64,000 bases of DNA from Ampullaceana balthica (taxonomy: Eukaryota; Mollusca; Gastropoda; Lymnaeidae), in contig CALYLW010000316.1 of assembly GCA_944989445.1 (NCBI GenBank), positions 1,206,098-1,270,097 on the forward strand, read 5' to 3'. The notes under the pieces are model-generated. The model was given only the letters and a program-made list of their open reading frames with translations, had not been told where the DNA came from and searched no databases. Positions 34,301 through 44,566 of the stretch are shown piece after piece. The stretch's first letter is position 1. Every line of letters starts with the position of its first letter. A program made the position numbers and the translations under genes.

Positions 34301-36683
34301 AATTCTGACGTTCACTTCGTCATCGATGGTGACATTTTGAGACAGTGTGCTGCCTAGGTATGTGAACCGGTGCACTGTATTGAGTCTCTGGCCGTTGACA
34401 GTGATGTTGGGCTCTACGTAGGGTCTTCCAGGCGCAGGCTGATGGAGGACCTCAGTCTTCTTGGTGTTGATTGACAGACCAAAGTTTGTGCAGGCACTGG
34501 AGAACAGGTTTACACTGCGTTGCATGTCGGCTTCTGAGACAGCGTTGAGGGCACAGTCATCAGCGAACAGCAGGTCTCTGATGATGTCTGTCATAACCTT
34601 GGTTTTTGCCTGGAGCCTCCGAAGGTTGAACAGCTTGCCATCTTGTTGTATTCCACAGTTGGTGTCACACAATCATCAGTCAATAAATGACATGTCTAAT
34701 AACTTGCTGTAGTCCACAGTTGGTGTCATCTGTCACTAAATGACATGTCTAATACCTTGCTGTAGTCCACAGTTGATGTCATCAGTCACTAAATGACATG
34801 TCTAATACCTTAATGTAGTCCACAGTTGGTGTCATCTGTCAATAAATGACATGTCTAATACCTTGCTGTAGTCCACAGTTGGTGTGATACAATCATTAGT
34901 CACTAAATGACATGTCTAATACCTTGTTGTAGTCCACAGTTGGTGTCATCTGTCACTAAATGACATGTCTAATACCTTGTTGTAGTCCACAGTTGGTGTG
35001 ATACAATCATCAGCCACTAAATGACATGTCTAATACCTTGCTGTAGTCCACAGTTGGTGTCATCTGTCACTAAATGACATGTCTAATACCTTGCTGTAGT
35101 CCACAGTTGGTGTGATACAATCATCAGTCACTAAATGACATGTCTAATACCTTAATGTAGTCCACAGTTGGTGTCATCTGTCAATAAATGACATGTCTAA
35201 TACCTTGCTGTAGTCCACAGTTGGTGTGATACAATCATTAGTCACTAAATGACATGTCTAATACCTTGTTGTAGTCCACAGTTGGTGTCATCTGTCACTA
35301 AATGACATGTCTAATACCTTGTTGTAGTCCACAGTTGGTGTGATACAATCATCAGCCACTAAATGACATGTCTAATACCTTGCTGTAGTCCACAGTTGGT
35401 GTCATCTGTCACTAAATGACATGTCTAATACCTTGCTGTAGTCCACAGTTGGTGTGATACAATCATCAGTCACTAAATGACATGTCTAATACCTCAATGT
35501 AGTCCACATTTGGTGTCATACAATCATCAGCCACTAAATGACATGTCTAATACCTTGCTGTAGTCCACAGTTGGTGTCATCTGTCACTAAATGACATGTC
35601 TAATACCTTGCTGTAGTCCACAGTTGATGTCATCAGTCACTAAATGACATGTCTAATACCTTAATGTAGTCCACAGTTGGTGTCATACAATCATCAGCCA
35701 CTAAATGACATGTCTAATACCTTGCTGTAGTCCACAGTTGGTGTCATCTGTCACTAAATGACATGTCTAATACCTTGCTGTAGTCCACAGTTGATGTCAT
35801 CAGTCACTAAATGACATGTCTAATACCTTAATGTAGTCCACATTTGGTGTCATACAATCATCAGCCACTAAATGACATGTCTAATACCTTGCTGTAGTCC
35901 ACAGTTGGTGTCATCTGTCACTAAATGACATGTCTAATACCTTGCTGTAGTCCACAGTTGGTGTGATACAATCATCAGTCACTAAATGACATGTCTAATA
36001 CCTCAATGTAGTCCACATTTGGTGTCATACAATCATCAGCCACTAAATGACATGTCTAATACCTTGCTGTAGTCCACAGTTGGTGTCATCTGTCACTAAA
36101 TGACATGTCTAATACCTTGCTGTAGTCCACAGTTGATGTCATCAGTCACTAAATGACATGTCTAATACCTTAATGTAGTCCACAGTTGGTGTCATCTGTC
36201 AATAAATGACATGTCTAATACCTTGCTGTAGTCCACAGTTGGTGTGATACAATCATCAGTCACTAAATGACATGTCTAATACCTTGATGTAGTCCACAGT
36301 TGGTGTCATCTGTCAATAAATGACATGTCTAATACCTTGTTGTAGTCCACAGTTGGTGTGATACAATCATCAGCCACTAAATGACATGTCTAATACCTTA
36401 ATGTAGTCCACAGTTGGTGTCATCTGTCAATAAATGACATGTCTAATACCTTGTTGTAGTCCACAGTTGGTGTGATACAATCATCAGTCACTAAATGACA
36501 TGTCTAATACCTTGTTGTAGTCCACAGTTGGTGTCATCTGTCAATAAATGACATGTCTAATACCTTGTTGTAGTCCACAGTTGGTGTGATACAATCATCA
36601 GTCACTAAATGACATGTCTAATACCTTAATGTAGTCCACAGTTGGTGTCATCTGTCAATAAATGACATGTCTAATACCTTGCA
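28364..36683. repeat. Large minisatellite, 61/53-bp units, over 8 kb, carrying a splice-donor-like junction
   Basis: Roughly 130 units. The long form has accttgttgtagtccacagt, tggtgtgatacaatcatcag, tcactaaatgacatgtctaa; the short form replaces gatacaatcatcag by catctg. Over long stretches the two alternate, a dimeric higher-order pattern. On minus each unit reads cacca-actgtggactacaacaag then gtattag: an exon-like end (TPTVDYNK) and a donor-like GTATTAG. It lies directly upstream of the TAF1 exon at 28,021, so the seed may be the preceding TAF1 exon. A LINE fragment interrupts it. Confidence 0.93.
33575..34641 (-). pseudogene. 5'-truncated non-LTR retrotransposon: RT C-terminus with terminal C2H2 finger
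   Basis: One open frame (its first ten codons belong to the host minisatellite) encodes the end of a LINE polymerase. RT palm motif LLFADDCALN is at residues 34-43, then KTEVLHQPAPGRPYVEPNI, FTYLGSTL, YACETWTVY, RWAGHVVRM, and a terminal C2H2 finger C328-x2-C331-x12-H344-x3-H348. This type is widespread in fish and invertebrate genomes; I do not assign a clade. 5' truncation is the usual result of target-primed reverse transcription. The 3' end shows gttcgttcg repeats. The frame is open for over 340 codons, so the insertion is fairly young. Confidence 0.9.
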
Positions 36684-37476
36684 GTAGATGGTACCAGGTG
36701 ATCTTTGACCCAAAATCAGATCTGACGTGGGCTCCACTCATCTGATTCCTCCTGTCGGACCAGTAGATAGTACCAGGTGATCTTTGACCTACCATCAGAT
36801 CTGAGGTGGGCTCCACTCATCTTATTCCTCCTGTCGGACTAGTAGATGGTACCAGGTGATCTTTGACCTACCATCAAATCTGAGGTGGACTCCACTCATC
36901 TTATTCCTCCTGTCGGACCAGTAGATGTTACCAGGTGATCTTTGACCCATCATCAGATTTGAGGTGGGCTCCACTCATCTGATTTCTCCTGTTGGACCAG
37001 TAGATGGTACCAGGTGATCTTTGACCCACCATCAGATCTGAGGTGGGCTCCACTCATCTGATTCCTCCTGTCGGACCAGTAGATGGTACCAGGTGATCTT
37101 TGACTCACCATCAGATCTGAGATGGGCTCCACTCATCTGATTCCTCCTGTCGGACCAGTAGATGTTACCAGGTGATCTTTGACCCATCATCAGATTTGAG
37201 GTGGGCTCCACTCATCTGATTTCTCCTGTTGGACCAGTAGATGGTACCAGGTGATCTTTGACCCACCATCAGATCTGAGGTGGGCTCCACTCATCTGATT
37301 CCTCCTGTCGGACCAGTAGATGGTACCAGGTGATCTTTGACTCACCATCAGATCTGAGATGGGCTCCACTCATCTGATTCCTCCTGTCGGACCAGTAGAT
37401 GGTACCAGGTGATCTTTGACCCACCATCAGATCTGAGGTGGGCTCCACTCATCTGATTCCTCCTGTCGGACCAGTA
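36684..37476. repeat. Minisatellite, 79-bp unit, 10 copies
   Basis: Unit gtagatggtaccaggtgatc, tttgacccaccatcagatct, gaggtgggctccactcatct, gattcctcctgtcggacca. It directly abuts the 61/53-bp array at 36,683. The three units from 37,081 repeat the order of earlier variants, so multi-unit duplication occurred. On minus I found no certain coding match. Confidence 0.95.
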
Positions 37477-37550
37477 AAAGTTCATGTCTGAAAGTTGTAT
37501 TTTTTCCAAATTTTATCCAATTATTTATGGATACATTTTAAAAATAACAA

Positions 37551-38165
37551 CCTATATAATAAAAGGCAATGTTCTGTGCGGTCATTGATAGCGATTGGTC
37601 CCACAAATTCCTAAAGACTCTTACAGCCAATCACTGGCGGAGAAACATTATGTCTCATTTACATATTGAATGACGTTCAAAACGAGTTATTTTTGGTGCA
37701 GTTTTTTTTACCTGAGTTTATTTTTAGCGTTGCGCTGTGGGATTTGTAATCAAAAACTTTGTATTTACGGATAATTTATTACAACTCTGGACACACTGCG
37801 GTGTGGGGGGGGGGAGGAGGTAGGGTCTCTGGACAGACCGGCGGTGTGGGGGGAGGGAGGGAGGGTCTCTGTACAGACGGGGGTGGGTAATGTTGCTATA
37901 ACTAAAATGTATAGTATTTTTGACGCGATAAACATGTATGGCCGGTCGAGACGGCGGGTTTCTCAACAAACTGCGGTGGAGGGGATGTAGTGTCTCGCGA
38001 CAGACCACAGTGTTGGGGGGGGGGAGGTAGGGTCTCTTGACAGACAGCCGTGCGAGGAAGGATCTCTGGACAGCCGGGGGTGGGTAATGTAGTGATGTCC
38101 TTCCATGAACATCACAGGTCACCCTTCTACACTTATTCCCATCCTTAGACGGGCTTTGTTGCTAG
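37551..38165 (+). mobile_element. Non-autonomous Helitron (family A), copy 1
   Basis: Begins CCTATATAATAAAAGGC and ends gggctttgttgCTAG followed by T. A TC-type start with an AT-rich CTATATAATAAAAG and a CTRR end are Helitron features; copy 2 at 51,841 has the full TCC start. Shared internal blocks include gatagcgattggtccc, atttgtaatcaaaaacttt and gtatttttgacg. The middle holds degenerate G-rich repeats (ggaggtagggtctctgg, 37,790-38,060). No helicase gene. Confidence 0.65.
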
Positions 38166-38401
38166 TTGCAATATAAAAAGGTTTAAAAAAAGCCATTTTA
38201 TAAGTATTGACCAACATTGGCTTTGAGAGTTAATGCACATAGTAGGTCTTTTTAACCTTAAGTTTAAGAAAATATTAATGATATTGAGGTCAATATATGA
38301 ATAATAATAAAAGTAAATAATTCTGAAAAGTCCTTTTACTTTGCCAGAGTACATTCCACAATTCAATTTACTTCCAAGGCCGAGAAATGTAATATTTCTC
38401 A

Positions 38402-38706
38402 AGATGTCTTATCTTGTCTTATCTATACAGACGCTCCTTCTATACAGAAGATTAATGCGTCTACAGACCAAGCCGGTCTGTTGGCAAGTGATGCAGCGTT
38501 CACAAGCCTCGGCTATAAGGGTTCCACGCATTACCCAGCCGCCTTTATTTCCCTAACTAATGTTAGGTACCCATTCGGAGCTGGGTGGACTCAGGGACGC
38601 CCTAGGCCCCGGGAACAAATCCTTGCCTTCACAAGGATTCAAACCCGTGACCATTGGTACGCCAGCCGAGCGCGCATGCCACTTGACCACCGTGCCCCTA
38701 GCAAAT
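38402..38706 (-). mobile_element. tRNA-derived SINE, family 1, copy 2, with hairpin tail
   Basis: On minus: the tRNA-like head (ggtggtcaagtggcatgcgc, then a B box in ggtcacgggtttgaatcc), the body shared with the copy at 11,187, then past ccaacagaccgg a tail with gacgcattaatcttctgtat and agaaggagcgtctg, ending in agataagacaagataagac, a typical simple SINE terminus. This links the short hairpin units elsewhere in the window to a retroposon 3' end. Confidence 0.8.
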
Positions 38707-38918
38707 GATGGTTGTAAATGGGATTTGTAGCAAATGATGGTTGTAAATGGAATCTGATTCAGAATCTGGAAATTTCTTTACATATTCTTGGAGGAAAATG
38801 TGGATACTGGTAATTAAAGTATTATTAAAAACAATTTTGCATACACTGAAAATTAATCAACACTTAATGGGAATTACAGTATTATATACAATTTTATATA
38901 ATAAAAAAATTTTCTTAC

Positions 38919-39071
38919 CTGAAAGATGGTTTCAAGCACTTCAACCCACTGTCGACTATCCACACAGGCATCAGTGGCTACAGCAGCTTTATAAGCTTCA
39001 TCTTGTTTACCAGAGTCCAGGTAGGTATTCAACAGTATGATGTGCAGCGTTATGTTTGTTGGTTGACTCAG
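38919..39071 (-). CDS. Orphan exon, 51 codons, helical-repeat-like, unidentified
   Basis: Acceptor TTCCAAG, donor GTAAGA; exactly 153 nt, phase 0 on both sides, no stop. It encodes LSQPTNITLHIILLNTYLDS, GKQDEAYKAAVATDACVDSR, QWVEVLETIFQ. LHIILLNTYLDSGKQDEAY has the helix-turn-helix look of TPR or PPR repeats, but I do not recognise the protein. It does not belong to the dynein or TAF1 sequences on either side. It is one of the few undamaged exons in the window. Confidence 0.6.
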
Positions 39072-39380
39072 CTTGGAATTTTAAAAATATAAATTATATT
39101 GTTTAATTAAAATTTTTAACGATTAATAGATTAATTAATCGTTAATTTCCGCAGCCCTACTTTTAAGTAAATTTTCTTTTCAGACTATCTTCAGGTTATA
39201 TCAGATTGTATATAAAAAATTACAACCTGATATAATTTATAATAATTTTCACAAGCCTAATTTAATGGCCAAAGTTGGTTATATCCACTATCCAACCATT
39301 CTATCCCCTGTTGAAATGATTTCATCAATTATTACTGAGGAATACCTACAAACATAAAAATAAATAAGATAAAAACCTAC

Positions 39381-39631
39381 TTTCTGGTATAATTTTGTTG
39401 AGCTCCTGTAAGGAAAGCTTGTGTGAAGAAAAATCCGGAAATCCAAAAAACTGGAGGTGGCCCATTGTCATACCATTCTTGGAGAAATTTAAAGTTTTGT
39501 AATACAGTCATTGACATAACTGCCTAGAGGTTTGAGTGAAGGGTAGGACTTCTTCATCCACAATCCAGGAATTTGACCTTTCAGTATACTCAAGAAACTT
39601 CTTCAAGGTCAGCTGACATCACCACAAGACC
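39381..39631 (-). pseudogene. DNAH7-like: DNAH7-like exon, C-terminal domain, two frameshifts
   Basis: Acceptor TTATTCCAG, donor GTAGGT. It encodes [13 protein letters not shown]; then, shifted, [20 protein letters not shown] and [13 protein letters not shown]; then, shifted back, [19 protein letters not shown] and [19 protein letters not shown] missing base near 39,586 and an extra T near 39,490 cancel each other, but stops occur between them. Content is otherwise very well conserved. Confidence 0.92.
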
Positions 39632-40067
39632 CTGGAATAAAATTGTTTTAAAATATGTTGAAAACAATAATTGCATGTAGCTCTTTTATATTTCTTTAAC
39701 TGAAATACTTCAAGGCAAATACATTATTTTTCCTTGTTTAAAAAATATGTTCTGCTATAGCTCTTCAAAATGGGTTTTTCTTTATAAAACATGGCTTTAA
39801 TTTTAACATGTACTCTTACCAAAAAATGCATATGGACCCATTGGCATTGTTAAATTGCTGTTGGCTCTAAAAATCTGTTGTTTACAAAAGTATCTTTCAT
39901 TGCATCTTTAAACTGAGTTGTTACATGAAGCCATTTTGATCTCATGACCACATTTTTAATTCAAACTCTGATAAAATGACAGTAATATAGTTGCACAACC
40001 TCTTCAGTGGGACAGGCTTAAGGCCCTATTAAAATCCTTTCTTATGTCAGCAAGTGCTAAGAAATAC

Positions 40068-40167
40068 CTTTATTGCTTTCTTGATGTTGGCTAAACTTGT
40101 CCTCACTGTACTTAAAAGCCGGTTAAACCTGACCATCTCCTGCACTAACACAGTGTTCATGCTCTGA
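40068..40167 (-). CDS. DNAH7-like: DNAH7-like exon, intact
   Basis: Acceptor AATTTCAG, donor GTATTT; 100 nt, open frame: [33 protein letters not shown]. It joins the preceding exon's YPTSF end in phase. This is the dynein C-terminal segment before the [11 protein letters not shown] motif. Confidence 0.92.
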
Positions 40168-40486
40168 CTGAAATTCAGAATTATATAATATTTTATATTT
40201 ATATTTAAGTTCTTTTTATTTCAGATCAGAGAAAAAGTTGCCAGAAATAAATACATTTTAGTTAAACAGCTGTTGTAATTTAGTTTTACATTTATGTATT
40301 CATACTTTATGGTAGAGAAAACACCAATAACATTTATTGCCTGAGTTAACATAAATACATTTGTCTCAGACAATAGCTCAAATCTATTTAAATAGTAGTG
40401 CAGATGTTTTTAAATAAAATCTGAAATTTTTATACAATCATAGTTGCAGAATTTGTTTTCAAATTAAGAGATTGCTGTAGACTAAC

Positions 40487-40617
40487 CTGAAAGATGTTGG
40501 GTATTTTCTCAGTGCGGCATCTGTATCAAAGTTGGGTGGAAGTTTGCTCAGGATATCTGCTGCTACTTCATCCACAATGTCATCTGTGGATCATCCCCCT
40601 TTACTAGAGGCTTTTGC
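40487..40617 (-). pseudogene. DNAH7-like: DNAH7-like exon fragment with in-frame stop
   Basis: It encodes STDDIVDEVAADILSKLPPN, FDTDAALRKYPTSF up to the donor GTTAGT. A TGA stop lies a few codons upstream of STDDIV, and the acceptor is unclear. The family sequence between KEGT (41,117) and this exon is missing from the 0.5 kb separating them. Confidence 0.85.
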
Positions 40618-41116
40618 CTAATGGAGTTGAAGTTAAAATCAAGGTTACAGATCTTGGTGAAAGTGATACCTACAATTGAGTTCTACAAGGTCTACATTAT
40701 CTGCATGCTTCAAGTCTATAAAACTACACAAGGAAGTACTTAAGACTTTGTGCCACTTGTTCAGTTGTTAAGTTGTAGTTATATTTTCCATTCAAATAGT
40801 ATAGTGAAAGAAAATATATATTAGATAAATGCCACTAAATAAGTTTTAATGTTGGCATTGCTTTAAAAACAGTGTTTAAACATTAAAATGTAACAGAGAG
40901 AGTCATCTGATTCTTAAACAATTCATGAGTAGGGCTTTTTTTTTAGAAAGATTTTTTTATTTTAAATGTTTGAATGTATTCATCCATGTATTAAGTTCGT
41001 ACTCTGTAAAAAATATAGGTTAGTCTTTGTTGGAATGCTGTAATAATTTCAGCCAATGGTTTGGTTTAAGAGACTAAGTGAAGTAATTAAATCTTAAAAT
41101 AATTTGTAATTCAGCA

Positions 41117-41214
41117 AAGGTTCCTTCTTTGACACCTTTCTCAATCATTTTTAATGCAATAGGTCCTTGACCTTGACTCAGAGAAAGAGAATCAAACTTT
41201 CCTCCTCCAAAGCC
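41117..41214 (-). pseudogene. DNAH7-like: DNAH7-like exon, truncated inside a conserved motif
   Basis: Acceptor TTATTTCAG, then [32 protein letters not shown]. Dynein continues here with a WVVLQNCH-type motif, but the sequence departs after GT (FAELQI...) without a splice donor. This marks a deletion breakpoint rather than an exon end. Confidence 0.88.
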
Positions 41215-41566
41215 CTGAAATAAAAAATAATTTTCTTTGTTAAATTTTGTATGTTTTGAATGTGGAGATATATAAAGTTTTAAAGACATAGTTCTTTCAT
41301 CACAGAACCAATTCTTCTTTCAGTGGTTCAGAACAAAATTGCAAAACAGTTATTTGTATAACTTTTAATAATTATGTTATTCTTTTTTTAAGATCAATAT
41401 GCTGAAAACAGCAGTATAAATTGAGATCACACTTTAAATTACTAAAGTTAAATACTATTATGAAAGATATTCCCAATTTAAAAATGGTTTTAGATCTATC
41501 TAGCTCAAAATAATCATTGCTACAGTGATAAACAGAGACAAAAATAATGGTGCAGGGATGGTTCAC

Positions 41567-41742
41567 CTGATCATCTGCAAACTTGAGCAATGCAGCCATG
41601 GGGTCAGCGCCAGGGTAGAGAACAAACAACAGGGGAGCACAGCAGTTACTGTCCCAAAGGCTTTTGGAAGATCAAATGGTGGTGGCTCAATAAATTTTTT
41701 ACCAATCTTTTCAGTAACAAATTCTTGGACAGCGGGTATCAC
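41567..41742 (-). pseudogene. DNAH7-like: DNAH7-like exon, AAA6, one-base deletion
   Basis: Acceptor TATTTCAG, donor [36 protein letters not shown], then in the next frame [29 protein letters not shown]. The shift is at GGGACAGT (about 41,654), where one G of a G-run appears to be missing. Confidence 0.92.
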
Positions 41743-42236
41743 CTGAAATATGTTTTTAAAATAATATAAAGCCAGCTGCAGATAAACTGTTATAGATAGA
41801 ATCAATAGGAACTTTACAAAGGATTTTTTCATTGTGCCAGAAATTATTTGTTTTTATTTTCAATCATACAATCGATTTTTAAATCACTTTATCTAAAATG
41901 TGGTTTTACTCTTTGCATATCAGAGATAAACTGGTTTTTAAATTTCATTTCTCTTACACAAATTAAATATTTATTCATTTAAATGGAGTAAAAACCAAGC
42001 ATAAGAGAAGACATTTATAGTGTTAAAGAATATATAACTTCCTATAAGATTTTCTGACACTTCTTCTGAGGCAAGCATAGAGTGGCAGCAAAGTGTTGGT
42101 GAAATGTTTTTGTTTGTGGTTGAATAAAAGTAGGTGGTGCGACCAGTATGTTTGAAATAAACATTTCTACGATGCTAAGCTACATTGACAGTAATGCATT
42201 ACTATAAGTTTTCTTCTGTAGGTGTTGAGGACTTTC

Positions 42237-42328
42237 CTTGTCAGGTCTAAAGCAGCGGAGCATAAGAAGTCTCTGGAACGATCCCAGTTTTTGGTCCCAG
42301 TCTCCTGGAAGTTTTTCATGCTGGGGTT
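42237..42328 (-). pseudogene. DNAH7-like: DNAH7-like exon with lost splice donor
   Basis: It encodes EPQHEKLPGDWDQKLGSFQR, LLMLRCFRPDK. The next exon starts VIPAVQ in phase 0, so the donor must follow the AAG of the last lysine; the sequence there is GAAAGT instead of GT-x-AGT. The upstream acceptor also does not join the previous exon in frame. Confidence 0.85.
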
Positions 42329-42723
42329 CTTGTAGAGAAATTTTTGTGATTAACCTTTACGAAAATATTTCCAGATATTCAGTATTTTGCTGCAAATGTA
42401 TTTATATATCTATGAACACAAATGTTCAGATAGTTTTTAAAATTATTAGTATTATAATATTTGCACAAAAACAAATAAAGACTAAACATTGATAAGATTA
42501 ACCCAACATGGCTTACATATTCTGAATCATGGCTAAATATTTTTGTGGAATAAAATGTGCTTTAAAGAAGAGATACACTCCACAAAATGGCCAGTAGAAA
42601 ACCTCGTCCATTAAAATAATTGGGAATCTTATAAAGTTTGTTATTGGAATAAATTAAATGTTGAATAATAGTACAAAAATTATTCTAAGTTTTAATGTTG
42701 AAAACAGTTTTTTAGCAACTCAC

Positions 42724-42969
42724 CAGACTGTCATACAGGACTTTCGACTGATCTTTTTGAGTCATCAGTTTTTTCAGATGTCCTTAAAAGTTATCCAGTT
42801 CATCCAGGCGGCACAGCTCATCCCAAGATTTAGGTGGCAGCCATGTTGTTGGATTGGAGTGGGGGTTTTCGAGGCCGATACCACCGGTCAGCAGGAACCG
42901 CCACTCTTCCTCATTTACCTCTTTGTTGTGTTTTTGTATGTTGACGCAGAGGAGGAACGAGAACAGCAA
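42724..42969 (-). pseudogene. DNAH7-like: DNAH7-like exon, AAA6 start, stop from +1/-1 shifts
   Basis: Acceptor CAAACAG, then [60 protein letters not shown] and F, then TAA. After a further small shift, KKLMTQKDQSKVLYDSL leads to the donor GTGAGT. An extra T in a TTTT run and a nearby missing base explain the break. Confidence 0.92.
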
Positions 42970-43619
42970 CTGTTTGAATGGAAGGGGAAAATGTAAAATT
43001 TTAAAAAACGCCATGAGACACAATGATAATAACACAGATACAAATTTTGTAGCTATGAAAATTATAATTTTGATATTTACTTTCCACCATCGAAGCCAAT
43101 TTCATCTTGAAAATAAATAAAAAACTGATTTGTAAAAAATTATTTGAACATAAGTTGTTTGCACTTAAAATAACTCCTGACTAACTTTAACTATTCTCAA
43201 ACTCCAATACTTGTATCCTGTATAATGACTGACTTAAAGAAGAAAAAAAGGACCACCTGCATAAAATACTCACAAAATTGCAATTTATTTAAGGTTAAAC
43301 TTAATCCAGCCATTACTTTAATTCGTATTTACTAGATTATCCCTTGTATGATAAGATAACACCATTATAAAATACATCAACTGTATTACCAACTGGCAGT
43401 AACAAATTTTAGGGGGAAAGGTTAAGCAGCCTAGTGCTCTAAACAAATGACTCCATACAAACTCTAACTTTTATCATTCGGCATACAAATATAAATATTG
43501 GAATAGTATTCATTTAAACGTTTTTTTAAAATATTAGCTTAACATGGTGGTGGATTCCAGACGTGAATCTTCTGCTTTGTTTCCTCAAAAAATAAAAATT
43601 TCCATCAAACTGAAATGAC

Positions 43620-43750
43620 CTTGTCCTTCTTAAAGAGAGACCTACACACATTGCAGTACAGTGAGTATGTGTAGTGGGTGTGTAGTGAGTGAAGGCGCTG
43701 TGCCAGATCTTCAGACTTCTGGACAGAATGAAGAGGTTGATGAACCAGGT
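43620..43750 (-). pseudogene. DNAH7-like: DNAH7-like exon, 3' half, after the LTR element insertion
   Basis: Directly after the LTR element the exon resumes with TWFINLFIL and, in a shifted frame, VQKSEDLAQRLHSLHTHYTY, SLYCNVCRSLFKKDK, then GTCATT as a weak donor. The other half lies at 50,272-50,401. caggt at 43,746-43,750 is one copy of the target duplication. Confidence 0.92.
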
Positions 43751-44059
43751 TGTAACGATATAACTTTATATTTCTCTTTTATGTAGGCGTTCTCACAATA
43801 ATTAATCTTGTGCACAATAATTCACTGAAGAATTCGTTTATCCAAAACAACTTTAATATACATATATATTGTACACATAAGAATCATTTGAGGTATTATA
43901 ACGTGGACATCTTGAATCATTCATCACAGAACCTTCCTCGACGGAAGTCTACACACAACTGTTCGCCCAACACTTTCAACCAATAGAAATGCTCCTTTCT
44001 TCCCGCGTCTCTTGTACACGTGACCTTACGTCACAAAATTATGTTAATCAGATGTGACA
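43751..44059 (-). repeat. 3' LTR of the Gmr1-like element
   Basis: 309 bp starting tgtaacgatataac on plus and ending cagatgtgaca. Near-identical to 49,964-50,271. Differences: gtatt/gtaat, gacatc/gaaatc, and ctttcttcccg/cttttttccg. caggt lies just outside. Confidence 0.95.
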
Positions 44060-44083
44060 TTCACCCCCATCCTTCAAAAAAAA
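44060..44083 (-). promoter_or_regulatory. Polypurine tract
   Basis: On minus, just before the 3' LTR, gaaggatgggggtgaa is purine-only but for two T bases. This is the normal place and look of the primer for second-strand synthesis. Confidence 0.75.
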
Positions 44084-44566
44084 ATGTTTATGAAATACAA
44101 CATTTTTGGTCTTCATAAAATCAAATCAATCTATATCTATATTCAAATATTTATCATCAATGAACATTCATTTTCTTACATACAACTTCTGGATATAGAA
44201 TCAATAAGAAAAAATCTGTAGGACTGCATCAGTCTAAACATAAGAAATAATGAGAAAAACTTTGTAGAACTGCAACAGTCTTATCTGTACTGAAAAAATG
44301 GAAACTGAAAATTTTAACACATCTGTAATTTTGTGTAACTAAAATATTTAAACACTCAATATTATTAAAATTAACTAATAATCCAGTGGAATTCAAACAC
44401 TGTTCCTTGTCCATTGTTCAACAAATAAAAATATTAATATAATTACAGTCTCTGTTTGTATCCTTTAGGAATTCACAGACTAATGTTAAAACAGTCTCTT
44501 ATTTTATCATTTAGTAATTCACAGAATGTCTTTTTAATACAGTCTCTGGTTTTATCGTTGAGGAAT
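44084..44566 (-). other. 3' untranslated part of the LTR element
   Basis: Non-coding, AT-rich. It holds three imperfect repeats of ttcacagactaatgttaaaa/acagtctctggttttatc (44,450-44,575). Confidence 0.6.

Noticed and set aside
33633..34712. Plus-strand open frames at 33.6-34.7 kb
   Set aside because: Shadows of the LINE polymerase frame on minus.
28364..36683. CRISPR-like or centromeric satellite array
   Set aside because: Units are contiguous with no unique spacers, and the sequence is animal. One array within a gene does not indicate a centromere.
37724..38122. Proline/arginine-rich 132-codon frame on minus
   Set aside because: It reads the G-rich degenerate repeats inside the Helitron-like element; no domain or splice support.
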